NCBI RefSeq assembly: GCF_003259845.1
Contig: NZ_QLMJ01000005.1
Span: 124,001-188,000, forward strand
DNA length: 64,000 bases
Source: Actinoplanes lutulentus
GTDB taxonomy: Bacteria; Actinomycetota; Actinomycetes; Mycobacteriales; Micromonosporaceae
Direction of reading: 5' to 3'
Positions 17,701 through 25,774 of this stretch are shown in pieces. Numbering within the stretch: position 1 is the stretch's first letter; every line of letters starts with the position of its first letter. The notes below the pieces were generated by a model that saw only the letters and a program-made list of their open reading frames with translations, searched no databases and had not been told where the DNA came from. Both the position numbers and the translations under genes were made by a program.

Positions 17701-20700
17701 ACCGAGGAACTGGTCGCGACGGTGACCGGGTCGGCGCAGGCGCCGATCGGATACATCGCGACGGTCACCGGAGTCGGCGGGACAGCGGCCGCCGCCGGGA
17801 TGACCAACCCGGTCCAGGCTGCCGACCTCGACGGATCCGGGCTGACGCTGACCGGCAACCTCACCTCTGGCGCTACCACGCTGGACCTCGGCGACCTCCT
17901 GCTGAAGAACGACACGATCGACGAGTACGACCAGACCGTGAAGATCACCGTCACCCTCGCCGGGCAGACTCCGGTGGAGACCACCGTGACGATCGCCGAC
18001 GACGATGACGACCTGCCGCCAGAAGTGTCCGCCGACGCGTCGGTCGCGGTCGCGGAGAATCTCGGCCCGGCGGCGGTGCCAGTGACGCTGGACTTCGCCC
18101 AGGACGGCAACGACGCGGATTCGACCGAGAAGACGATCGTGGTCGGGTACGCCACGGCTGTGGGCACGGCGACGGCGGGCGCGGATTACACCGCGACGGC
18201 GAACGGCACGCTGAGCTTCGATCCGGCGACCGACTCGCTCACCAAGGACATCGAGATCGCGGTCACGAACGACGCGGACTACGAACTGGCCGAGACGTTC
18301 GGGGTGACGCTGACGTCGGCGCCGCTGGCAGACACCATCAGTCAGGCCGACAGCACTGTGACGATCACCAATGACGACACCGCACCGGGCTTCACGATCA
18401 CACCGGCGTCGCCGGTCCCGGTGGCCGAGGGCGCCGCGGCCACACTCACCGTCACCCTGGCCGCCGACGCGGTGGCGCCGGTCGACTTCACGGTGGTTAC
18501 GACCGACGGCACGACGATCGGCGCCGACTACACGACCCCGGCCGGCACCTTCCGGATCCCTGTGAACCAGCGGACCGCGACAGTGTCGCTGCAAACCTTC
18601 GCCGACCTGGTCGACGAGCCGGACGAGGACCTGACCGTCACGATCGCCCTGGACGGCGCGGAGACCGACGCCATCGGTGGCCCGGTGAACCGCACGATCA
18701 GCATCACCGACGACGACCCGGCGCCTACGCTCTCGTTCGCGGGCCCGATCACCGGCACCGAGGGAGACACGAAAGCGCTGGTCGCGACGGTCACCGGAAC
18801 AGCGCAGTCGCCGATCGCCTTCACCGCGACGGTCACCGGGGTGGGCGGGACCGCGGCCGCCGCCGGGATGACCAACCCGGTCCAGGCCGGCGACATCGAG
18901 GGATCCGGGCTGACGCTGACTGGCAACCTTGCACCCGGCGCGTCCATGATCAACCTTGGTGGCCTGGTGCTCCGCGACGACCTGATCGACGAGGACGCCC
19001 AGACCGCCGAGGTCTCGATCACCCTGGCCGGTCAGAGCCCGGTCACGACCACCGTCACGATCACCGACAACGTGGACGACGCCGAACCGGCCGTGGTCGG
19101 CCCCGGCTCGCTCGCGGTCGCCGAAACCAATCCCGCGACGCTGCCGGTCACCCTTGCCTTCGCCGGCGCGACCACCTCCACCGAGAAGGAGGTGACGGTC
19201 CGGTACGCGACCACGGCCGGCACGGCCACCGCCGCCGACTTCACCGGCGCGACCGACCAGCTGCTGACCTTCACGCCCGGAAACGGCACCGCGAACATCA
19301 GCATCCCGGTCGTCGCGGACACCCTGCACGAGAACAACGAGCAGTTCGCCCTGACCCTCTCCGGCCAGAACGCCGCCGCCTCTGCGATCACCACGCCGCA
19401 GTCGACGATCACCATCACCGACGACGACAGCACCGTCCCGGAGTTCACGCTCTCGGCGGAGAGCCCGGTCGTCGAGGGCGGCACCGCCACCTACACAGTC
19501 GAGCTCGGCTCGGCGGCCGCCGAGGACATCGACTTCGACGTCACCCTGACCGGTAGCGGCGCGGCCGCCACCACCGACGGCGGCTCGGACCCCGGCAAGG
19601 ACGACTTCGGTACGGTCGCCGCGACCGCAACCGTGCTGAAGGACGCGACCACTGCGACGATCAGCATCCCGGCCACGGGCGACAACGTTTACGAGGGCGC
19701 CGAGACCGCCACGCTGTCGGTCGAGCCGGCGTCGACCGAGGACGACGTGGCGGACCTGACGCGTACGCGGGCCGTCACGATCAACGACGCCGACCCGGTG
19801 CCGACCGTGGCCCTCAACGTGGCGAACGGCGACTTCTACGCGGTTGCCGAGGCCGGGCACTTCTACGTGACCGCGACGACGACCGGTGTCGCCGAGCGGA
19901 ACATGGACTACTCGATCTCGGTCGACGGGTACGGCCTGAACGGGGAGAACCCGGCCGAGCCCGCCGACTACCAGGTCGAGGACGCGACCGACACGATTCC
20001 CGGCGGCAGCGCCTCCGGCACCTCGTGGACCGTCGGGCACGTCCGGTTCCTCGCCGACACCGTCGACGAGGCGACCGAGACGATCACGGTGACCGCGCAC
20101 AACGACACCTCGGCCACGGCGGACGTCAGCACCCACTACAAGATCACCGACGACGTCAACGACCGGCCGCCGACACCCTCGCTAGGCCCGGTGACGATCG
20201 CCGAGGGCGCCGGACCGGCGTCCGTCCCGGTGACCCTCAGCTACGCCGACAACCAGGCCCTCTCGACCGAGCAGGACCTCACCCTCAGCTACGAGGTGCT
20301 GGCCGGAAGCGCCGCCGCCAACGACTTCGGCACCCCTACCAGCACCAACCCGCTGATCATCACGGCCGGCTCGCCGTCCGGCGCGATCGTCGTACCGATC
20401 ACCGACGACCTGCGGTACGAGCAGAACGAGACGTTCCAGGTCCACGCCACCGAGGTCGGTCCCCTGGGAGCGGCGCTCGGCACCGACACCGCCACGGTCA
20501 CCATCACCGACAACGACCAGAACTACCCCCGGCCGTCGTTCACGGTCGGTTCGGCGTTCGCCTCGGAGAGCTCGACCGGCGCCACCTTCACGGTGACCCT
20601 GTCCGGGGTGGCCCAGGACGACGTCGACTTCACCGTGTCGATGGCGGACGGCTCGGCCACCGGCAGTGGCACCGGCCCGGGCGGTGACGACTTCGACGAC

Positions 20701-22104
20701 CCGTCCGGGACGCTGCGGATCGCTCAGGGAAGCCTGACCGGCTCGATCTCCGTACCCTTGCGCTCGGACACCGTCCATGAGGGTGACGAGACCGCTCAGC
20801 TGACTGTCGCGCTCGCCGCAGGCGAGCAGGACGCGACCGGCAGCGCCCAGCAGGGCACGCTCGGGATCGCCGACGACGACGCGCGGCCCACCATCGCGCT
20901 GAAACCGGGCAGCGGCGCCGAGGGGGAGCGGGTGTCGATCACCGGCGTGGTCACCGGAACGGGGCAGAGGAGCCTTGGCTTCGGCACGCTGTCCGGCACC
21001 GGCGCGGGGGACGCCGCCGCCGGAGCGGCCGACTACCAGCTCCCCACGTCCTCGGTCTACGTCTCCGGTGGCACGTCCAGCGGCAGCACCGTCGACCTCG
21101 GGTCGATCGCTCTCGCCTCGGACACCGTCGACGAGAACACCGAGAGCGTCGTCGTCAGCCTCGGCGGTCAGACCGCGACCTATCGGATCACCGACGACCC
21201 CGACGACACGCCGCCGACCATCACGATCTCCGACGAGGACACCCGGGAGAGCTCCGCCTCGGTCGACCTCACGGTCTCCCTCGGCTTCGCCGGCAGCACC
21301 ACGGCCACCGAGCGCCGCATCACGGTCCCATGGCGTACGGTCGCCGGCACCGCTGAAGCCGGCTCGGACTTCACCACCTCATCGGGCACGGTGTCGTTCG
21401 CGCCGCCGGACACCCGGTCGATCGTGTCGATCCCGCTGCTGCACGACAACCTCAAGGAATCGGACCAGACCTTCACCGTACGGTTCGGGACGCCCTCACC
21501 CAGTGACGTGAAGACGGCCAAGGCCGAGGGAACCGTCACGATCGCCGACGACGACAAGGCGAAGACGCCGACGCTGACCGTCCCGTTCACTGTCGTCAAC
21601 GGCTCGGTCCGGATGACGCTCAGCGGCACGGCCGGCGCCGGGTCGGCGGTCGAGCTGCTCGGCGCGCCCGGCCTCACCGGCAACACGTGGCGGGTGATCA
21701 GCACGACCGAGGCGGACACGGACGGCGCCTACAGCTTCCGGCCCAACTTCACCCAGGGCTACCGCCTCGCGGTACGCGCGGACGACCTGGTCTCGGCGAC
21801 CCGGATCGTCCAGATCGCCCAGCAGCCGGTCCTGGCGGCCACCTCCACGGCGAAGGGCGTCGTGAGCCTGACCGTGACCGGTGACCCGGACAAGGCCGGC
21901 CAGGCGGTGACCGTGCAACGCCTGAACAGCGGCGACTGGGATCCGGTCGCCACCGGCAAGCTGAACGCCGACGGCACCTTCACGGCCACCCAGCGCTCGC
22001 TGCGGTCCGGTACCTCGTACAGCTACCGCGCGGTGATCGCCGCGACCGCGAGCCTAGGCATCCTGGCCGGCACCTCACCGGCCCGATCGGTCCGCGTTCG
22101 CTGA
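14734..22104 (+). CDS. Giant secreted Calx-beta repeat protein
   Basis: A 2456-residue secreted protein. The signal peptide ends at PAYA/AAG. It is followed by about 19 tandem Calx-beta-like modules of roughly 90-130 residues, each closing on a VTITDDD-type acidic motif that in this family binds calcium. A final domain of about 150 residues (about 2310-2456) lacks these motifs and resembles the end of the next gene. No LPxTG motif, transmembrane anchor or enzymatic domain is visible. The likely role is a calcium-stiffened matrix or adhesion filament. A 1068-bp block is duplicated in tandem inside it. I chose the ATG at 14734 (MRVRPSVPF) for its position before the signal peptide and a GGGGACG upstream. 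Confidence 0.9.
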   Translation: MRVRPSVPFRLWAPARFRTLVSIVAASAAGLVPAVMLPARPAYAAAGEIIIEADIEDAEAGTFVFEVRRLGPTTGLGSVTLTYDTVTSPSSDLVGATPNVDFHTISGSTTFSESGRDSIKRLTVTGITDPNDEYDERFALRLFNPNGSLLTEAYGTMLDDDVPPTYTLGTPVTVGESDGTASLTATLSDFSAKEVRIPYATADGSATPADYTPVTDVLVIPPESPTGTFTVPILPDARDELSPETLTVTTGTPVNATTTANTAQVRITDDDDPPVVGIGAPPDAAEGDPLKFPVSLSAASNLPVTVSAATNGNGDATADDDYTPVAPTTITFSPGDVAKTFEVPTTGDLDPESPETVGVTLSGPSQATLDPAATSVLGNIVDNAVTVTAVGTLDESSHTQAFDVTLTAAPATAIDIGWAASAGAGSATDGKDFDADSGTLTFEPGESTKRIGVDIRADEVYEFGGETFEIALTNTDNARISGFTSPTTFTLPDDDPEPTLDAFTSTGPQAEGDSAGAVTFTATLSNPTNVPVTLNLGSTDGTATSVSTGDPGDDDFAVPATLVIAADALSGTQNVTVNGDEVFESDESAVISATVDSDATQVAQGSRSGALTLINDDDMPSVALAPVAGVEDIPSALTATVTGDAQAPLNYTAVLAGAPDGTSDPAEPTDFATGGMSLIGPLNPGDHLIDLGSVGLTTDTIDEYAETIRVSLSLGGQTPAVNYVTIADDTDDKEPIVSIGSPISVIEDDGPAEVPVTLDFDHDSNDADRTEKTIEVAYETGTGAGMTPATADGDYTAVTDGTLIFDPATDLLVKNIEVGIADDEDYELGETFDVDLTAAPLAYAFAPSSSIVTITNDDDPPGFEVTPSSAQPVAEGGTASFTVTLDAPAVAPVNFTLVTTPVAPMTGADYTTPAGTFQIGANQQSATVTVQTAVDTVDEPDEALTVRFALDGAETDATGGPIDRTVTITDDDPVPTLAFANPFTGTEGDTEELVATVTGSAQAPIGYIATVTGVGGTAAAAGMTNPVQAADLDGSGLTLTGNLTSGATTLDLGDLLLKNDTIDEYDQTVKITVTLAGQTPVETTVTIADDDDDLPPEVSADASVAVAENLGPAAVPVTLDFAQDGNDADSTEKTIVVGYATAVGTATAGADYTATANGTLSFDPATDSLTKDIEIAVTNDADYELAETFGVTLTSAPLADTISQADSTVTITNDDTAPGFTITPASPVPVAEGAAATLTVTLAADAVAPVDFTVVTTDGTTIGADYTTPAGTFRIPVNQRTATVSLQTFADLVDEPDEDLTVTIALDGAETDAIGGPVNRTISITDDDPAPTLSFAGPITGTEGDTKALVATVTGTAQSPIAFTATVTGVGGTAAAAGMTNPVQAGDIEGSGLTLTGNLAPGASMINLGGLVLRDDLIDEDAQTAEVSITLAGQSPVTTTVTITDNVDDAEPAVVGPGSLAVAETNPATLPVTLAFAGATTSTEKEVTVRYATTAGTATAADFTGATDQLLTFTPGNGTANISIPVVADTLHENNEQFALTLSGQNAAASAITTPQSTITITDDDSTVPEFTLSAESPVVEGGTATYTVELGSAAAEDIDFDVTLTGSGAAATTDGGSDPGKDDFGTVAATATVLKDATTATISIPATGDNVYEGAETATLSVEPASTEDDVADLTRTRAVTINDADPVPTVALNVANGDFYAVAEAGHFYVTATTTGVAERNMDYSISVDGYGLNGENPAEPADYQVEDATDTIPGGSASGTSWTVGHVRFLADTVDEATETITVTAHNDTSATADVSTHYKITDDVNDRPPTPSLGPVTIAEGAGPASVPVTLSYADNQALSTEQDLTLSYEVLAGSAAANDFGTPTSTNPLIITAGSPSGAIVVPITDDLRYEQNETFQVHATEVGPLGAALGTDTATVTITDNDQNYPRPSFTVGSAFASESSTGATFTVTLSGVAQDDVDFTVSMADGSATGSGTGPGGDDFDDPSGTLRIAQGSLTGSISVPLRSDTVHEGDETAQLTVALAAGEQDATGSAQQGTLGIADDDARPTIALKPGSGAEGERVSITGVVTGTGQRSLGFGTLSGTGAGDAAAGAADYQLPTSSVYVSGGTSSGSTVDLGSIALASDTVDENTESVVVSLGGQTATYRITDDPDDTPPTITISDEDTRESSASVDLTVSLGFAGSTTATERRITVPWRTVAGTAEAGSDFTTSSGTVSFAPPDTRSIVSIPLLHDNLKESDQTFTVRFGTPSPSDVKTAKAEGTVTIADDDKAKTPTLTVPFTVVNGSVRMTLSGTAGAGSAVELLGAPGLTGNTWRVISTTEADTDGAYSFRPNFTQGYRLAVRADDLVSATRIVQIAQQPVLAATSTAKGVVSLTVTGDPDKAGQAVTVQRLNSGDWDPVATGKLNADGTFTATQRSLRSGTSYSYRAVIAATASLGILAGTSPARSVRVR
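17317..19450 (+). repeat. Tandem duplication of a three-module block inside the Calx-beta gene
   Basis: Two adjacent copies with a period of 1068 bp (356 codons). The anchor GTAAAAGMTNPVQA is encoded near 17773 and again near 18841, and LDGAETDA plus YTTPAGTF recur at the same offset. The limits given are approximate. Divergence between copies is substantial, so the event is not very recent. Confidence 0.7.
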
Positions 22105-22199
22105 TCGGCCGGCCTCCATCCCGAACGATGGTTTCTCGGTAGATAGATCCGTATTTAGACCGAAAAAAGCATTCCGCCGGTAACGGACGGATACGCGAG

Positions 22200-22211
22200 T
22201 TAGATTACGGA
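22200..22211 (+). promoter_or_regulatory. Second copy of the shared leader motif
   Basis: TTAGATTACGGA, 11 of 12 bases identical to the copy before the first Calx-beta gene. It lies about 75 bp upstream of the riboswitch, as expected for a promoter region, but its function is inference. Confidence 0.3.
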
Positions 22212-22283
22212 TGGCGCGGCGTCATGCCGGACCAATAGTTCCGGTGTTTCCGCTGCTCAACCCGTATAAGACGGGTGCACGAC

Positions 22284-22386
22284 GAAGCGCCCCCTCAGGC
22301 GCGGTACCCGAACAGGCAAACCCGTTGTAAGGCGGGGACGCAAAGCCAGGGGCCTCCCCGGACGGAGGTAGCCCAGCCGCCGAAGG
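22284..22386 (+). promoter_or_regulatory. GEMM-I (c-di-GMP-I) riboswitch
   Basis: The leader carries the hallmarks of a GEMM-I RNA: GGCAAACC, a hairpin CCCGTT-GTAA-GGCGGG closed by a GNRA tetraloop, the highly conserved GGGGACGCAAAGCC, and a second hairpin GGCCTCC...GGAGGTAGCC whose helix is the tetraloop-receptor arm. The final strand AGCCGCC, which should close the basal helix with the GGCGCGG near 22298, ends against the ribosome-binding site GAAGGAG (22382-22388). Ligand binding should therefore affect translation initiation. The direction (on or off) is not decidable by eye. It controls the Calx-beta gene starting at 22399. Confidence 0.88.
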
Positions 22387-22398
22387 AGAAAGAAACAC

Positions 22399-25308
22399 AT
22401 GCGCTATCAAGAAGCCCATGCGGCCAGGAGCGGCTCGGTTCCGTTCACGCTGTATGGCAAGAAGACCCTGCAACGGGTCCTGTCCACGGCTGTGGCCGGT
22501 GTTATCGGCCTGGCACCCGCAGTTCTCATCTCGTCGCCCGCTCTGGCGGCGAATGCGGTTGCCGACGACGTTACTTTCACCACCACACCCGTGGTTGTCA
22601 CCGAAGGCGGTGTCGCAGCCCTCGAGCTGACGTGGGTCGGGACAACGACCGGTGCCACGCCGGAAGCGGACCTGACCTGGAAGACCGAAACCTCGGGCAC
22701 TGCCACAGCGGGATCGGATTACACAGCCGTCAGCAGCACGCTCATCACCTTCGATGGCAATAAGAAGGCCACTCTGAGCGTCACCACACTGCTGGACAGT
22801 CTCGATGAGGCCTCACCCGAGACCATCAACGTGAGTGTGTATGACCCATCGGGATCGACTTCTGTTCCGATCAAGACGGCCGTCATCAACATCACTGATG
22901 ACGACCCCGAGCCGAGCTACACGTTCACCGCGAACCGCACCAGCGTTCCTGAGGACGGCGGCACGGTGCGGGTCACTGCTCGGTTGTTGACCGCGTCGGG
23001 TCGCACGATCAACATTCCGTACTCGACGGAGGATGGCACCGCCAAGGCGGGGCAGGACTACGTAGCCACTTCCGGAACGTTGACCTTCGCCCCGACCGAA
23101 ACCGAGAAGTACTTCGACGTCACGATCACGGATGACGCCCTTTATGAGGGCACTACCCCGCAAACGTTCGTTGTCAAGGCCGGCTCGGCTGATGGTGTGG
23201 CCGCCACCGCGACCCCGATCACGATCAGCATCGTCGACAACGAAACCACTCCGAAGGTGGGCGTCGTCGCTGCCTCGCCCACGGCGGTTGCCGAGGGCCA
23301 GTCGCTGAGCTACCCGCTCACGCTGATCCCTGGATCGGAGACGGCGGTCACGGTCAAATACGGCACCACTGACACGCCGACGCCGCTGCCGAGTCACGGT
23401 CCGGCCACTTCAGGCTTGGACTACACCGCGGTCACTCCGCCGCAGACGGTTACCTTCTCGCCGGGTGTCACGGCAGGCCCGACTGCGCAGGTGATCACGA
23501 AGAACGACATCCTCGACGAGCTTCCCGAGGACGTCACGGTCGCGCTGAGCGAGCCGTCGGGCGCGGTCATCGACCCGACGAAGGCGAGCGCGATCGGCAC
23601 CATCACCGACCAGGTCGTGTCCCTGCCGGTCGTCAGCCTCACTGATGCCTCCAAGACCATCGCGGTCGAGGGGAACAGCGGCACCAAGAAGCACACGGTT
23701 ACCGTTCAGCTCAGCCAGGCATCGGGGCAGGAGCAGAAGTTCACCTGGGCGGCGGCCAACTCGGGAAGCGTGTCTGCCGAGTCCGGCAAGGACTTCGTGG
23801 CTGGCAGCGGGGCCCTGACCTTCGCTCCGGGTGACACCACGAAGACCTTCGACGTCGAGATCATCGGCGATCTGATCGACGAGGGTGACAGCGAAAGCTT
23901 CACGATCACCTTGGCGAGGACCGCTGGCACTGCGACCGGAGCCGGGGCAAACACCATCGTCATCACGGATGATGACGCGAAGCCGACGATCAGCCTGGAG
24001 CAGACCGACCTGAAGATGCCTGAAGGCAACGGCTACTCTGCCGCGCTTCTTCAGGTCAATCTTTCGAACCCGAGTGCGCAGGGCGTCAGCTGGACGACCG
24101 CCCTTGCCACCGACCCGGGTACTGCCACGGACGGTGCCACCCTGACGGGCGGGCAGACCGTCGGCGCCGATGATTACGACATCATCTCGGTGGTCTCGCC
24201 TACGGCCCAAACCATCGCGGCCGGCCAGACTTCCGGTTATGTCCTGGTACTGGTCAAGGGCGACACTGTCTTCGAAGGCGATGAGACCATTCGACTGACT
24301 GCTGCCCTCAATACGGGGGAGACCGACGCCACGGGCGGTCCGCTCTCCGGCACGATCACCCTGACCAACGACGATCTCGCCCCGGCGCTCGTCGTCGACT
24401 CGGCGAACGCGGTCGAGGGTGACGCTCTCGCTCTCACCGGCACGACGCTGGGATGGTCGCAGAGTGCCACCCTGCTCAACGTGACCCTGGCCGGGGAGAA
24501 GCACGGCACCACCGCCGCTGCTTCGAACAACGACTTCTCGCCGAACGTGTTCTCGGTCAACATCCCGGCCGGCACGGACACCGACAAGAAGGTGCCGATC
24601 GGTACGGTCAACATCGTCAACGACCCGACCGAGGAGCCCGCTGAGGCGATCAAGGTCTCGGGTTCTGGCTTCGGTGGGACCGGCACGGTCAAGGACGGCT
24701 GGATTGTCATCGCTGCCAGCGACGGCGCTTCCGAGCCGACCGACCCGGAGGAGCCGGGTGAAGAGGAGCCGGGCAAGCCGACCATCGCGACCGGGAGCAC
24801 CACGCTCACCGGCACCGGGACCGTCACGGTCACCGGCAAGGTCGCCAAGGGTGCGGACGTCGAGTTCTACGGCCGTCCGTTCGGCACCGAGGAATGGCTG
24901 AAGATCAAGACGGCCAAGGCTGACGCCGAGGGTCACTACTCGTTCGCTCGCTGGATCGGGACCGGTTACCAGTTCCGCACCATGAGCAGCGAACTCTGGT
25001 CGGACATCCTCACCGTCCGGGTCAAGCAGAACCCGGTGCTCACGGTGACCTCGCCGAGCAAGGGCAAGCTGTGGGTCGGCGTCGCCGCCAACCCGAAGGA
25101 CGCCGGTCAGGCCGTTCTGGTCCAGAGCTGGGTCAGTGGCGCCTGGAAGACCGTCTACAAGGGCACGACCAACGCCAGCGGGGCGTACTCGATCACGTCC
25201 TCGATCGCTTCGGGCAAGAGCCTGACGCTGCGGGCGTTCGTCGAGGGTGACACGTCCGAGGGCCTGCTGGGCAACTGGACCACCTCGAAGAAGATCACCA
25301 TCAAGTAA
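22399..25308 (+). CDS. Secreted Calx-beta protein under c-di-GMP riboswitch control
   Basis: A 969-residue secreted protein with a signal peptide ending PALA/ANA. About six Calx-beta modules follow, marked by NITDDDPEP, VITDDDAKP and TLTNDDLAP. A Glu/Pro-rich linker (EPTDPEEPGEEEPGKP, about 785-800) precedes a C-terminal domain of about 160 residues that aligns with the end of the larger neighbour. No sortase or membrane anchor is seen. GAAGGAG eight bases before the ATG is adjacent to the GEMM-I RNA. The product is probably part of the extracellular matrix or sheath, made or silenced according to c-di-GMP level. Confidence 0.92.
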   Translation: MRYQEAHAARSGSVPFTLYGKKTLQRVLSTAVAGVIGLAPAVLISSPALAANAVADDVTFTTTPVVVTEGGVAALELTWVGTTTGATPEADLTWKTETSGTATAGSDYTAVSSTLITFDGNKKATLSVTTLLDSLDEASPETINVSVYDPSGSTSVPIKTAVINITDDDPEPSYTFTANRTSVPEDGGTVRVTARLLTASGRTINIPYSTEDGTAKAGQDYVATSGTLTFAPTETEKYFDVTITDDALYEGTTPQTFVVKAGSADGVAATATPITISIVDNETTPKVGVVAASPTAVAEGQSLSYPLTLIPGSETAVTVKYGTTDTPTPLPSHGPATSGLDYTAVTPPQTVTFSPGVTAGPTAQVITKNDILDELPEDVTVALSEPSGAVIDPTKASAIGTITDQVVSLPVVSLTDASKTIAVEGNSGTKKHTVTVQLSQASGQEQKFTWAAANSGSVSAESGKDFVAGSGALTFAPGDTTKTFDVEIIGDLIDEGDSESFTITLARTAGTATGAGANTIVITDDDAKPTISLEQTDLKMPEGNGYSAALLQVNLSNPSAQGVSWTTALATDPGTATDGATLTGGQTVGADDYDIISVVSPTAQTIAAGQTSGYVLVLVKGDTVFEGDETIRLTAALNTGETDATGGPLSGTITLTNDDLAPALVVDSANAVEGDALALTGTTLGWSQSATLLNVTLAGEKHGTTAAASNNDFSPNVFSVNIPAGTDTDKKVPIGTVNIVNDPTEEPAEAIKVSGSGFGGTGTVKDGWIVIAASDGASEPTDPEEPGEEEPGKPTIATGSTTLTGTGTVTVTGKVAKGADVEFYGRPFGTEEWLKIKTAKADAEGHYSFARWIGTGYQFRTMSSELWSDILTVRVKQNPVLTVTSPSKGKLWVGVAANPKDAGQAVLVQSWVSGAWKTVYKGTTNASGAYSITSSIASGKSLTLRAFVEGDTSEGLLGNWTTSKKITIK

Positions 25309-25323
25309 TCGCACTGAGCATCA

Positions 25324-25355
25324 AAGCGGGGGCGGCCATTCGGCCGCCCCCGCTT
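25324..25355 (+). terminator. Terminator of the Calx-beta gene
   Basis: A perfect 14-bp stem, AAGCGGGGGCGGCC and GGCCGCCCCCGCTT, with loop ATTC, 16 bp after the stop codon. No long T tract follows, as is usual in actinobacteria. Confidence 0.75.
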
Positions 25356-25457
25356 CGCGTATCCACAGCAGCCCCGTGAGGGAACCGCACCCCAAGACCG
25401 CGGGGGCCGGGCGGAGACCGGACCCGACCACTGGCAAGCCGTGCCGGCGGGCAAGCC

Positions 25458-25512
25458 GAGCCGTAGCTCAGATACGTCATCCGGGTTCCAGAACAGTCCT
25501 GGACTACGGCTC
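25458..25512. repeat. Family C palindrome, copy 1
   Basis: A 55-bp inverted repeat beginning GAGCCGTAGCTCAG and ending CTGGACTACGGCTC. The outer arms pair well; the centre has drifted. Confidence 0.7.
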
Positions 25513-25520
25513 AGGCAGGC

Positions 25521-25575
25521 GAGCCGTAGTCCAGACATGTCATTCGAGTCCGATGACCTATCTGAGCTACGGCTC
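25521..25575. repeat. Family C palindrome, copy 2
   Basis: A 55-bp inverted repeat beginning GAGCCGTAGTCCAG and ending CTGAGCTACGGCTC, with GTCATTCG opposite CGATGAC nearer the centre. It lies eight bases after copy 1 in the same orientation. Confidence 0.75.
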
Positions 25576-25621
25576 GCCTGCGGCAAGCTCGCCACCGAGC
25601 AGCGATGCCGGCGAATCCGGA

Positions 25622-25679
25622 GCCGGCTTGTGCTCACGGTCGTCCGCAGGCCGAAAACACGACCGCAAGCGCCAGCCGG
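25622..25679. repeat. Family B palindrome, copy 2
   Basis: A 58-bp inverted repeat with arms GCCGGCTTGTGCTCACGGTC and GACCGCAAGCGCCAGCCGG. Sequence and length match the copies at 5704 and 50047. Confidence 0.7.
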
Positions 25680-25774
25680 ACGCAGGCGGCTGTACGCCAC
25701 GGCTGCCGGCTGTCACGTACGGCGACCGTGGCGTACAGCCGACCTTGGGACTCGCGGCCACGGCGAGCGGGGCG

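Larger units (their letters stand above)
25356..25774. other. Convergent intergenic region with palindromic repeats
   Basis: A 419-bp gap between convergent genes, without a convincing gene. It holds two adjacent family C elements (25458-25512 and 25521-25575) and one family B element (25622-25679). Confidence 0.7.

Noticed and set aside
15778-20136. A 1452-codon open frame antisense to the giant Calx-beta gene
   Set aside because: Its composition is low-complexity Arg/Gly/Val/Asp, and it mirrors the repeat modules on the other strand. High GC leaves antisense frames open; there is no start signal and no domain.
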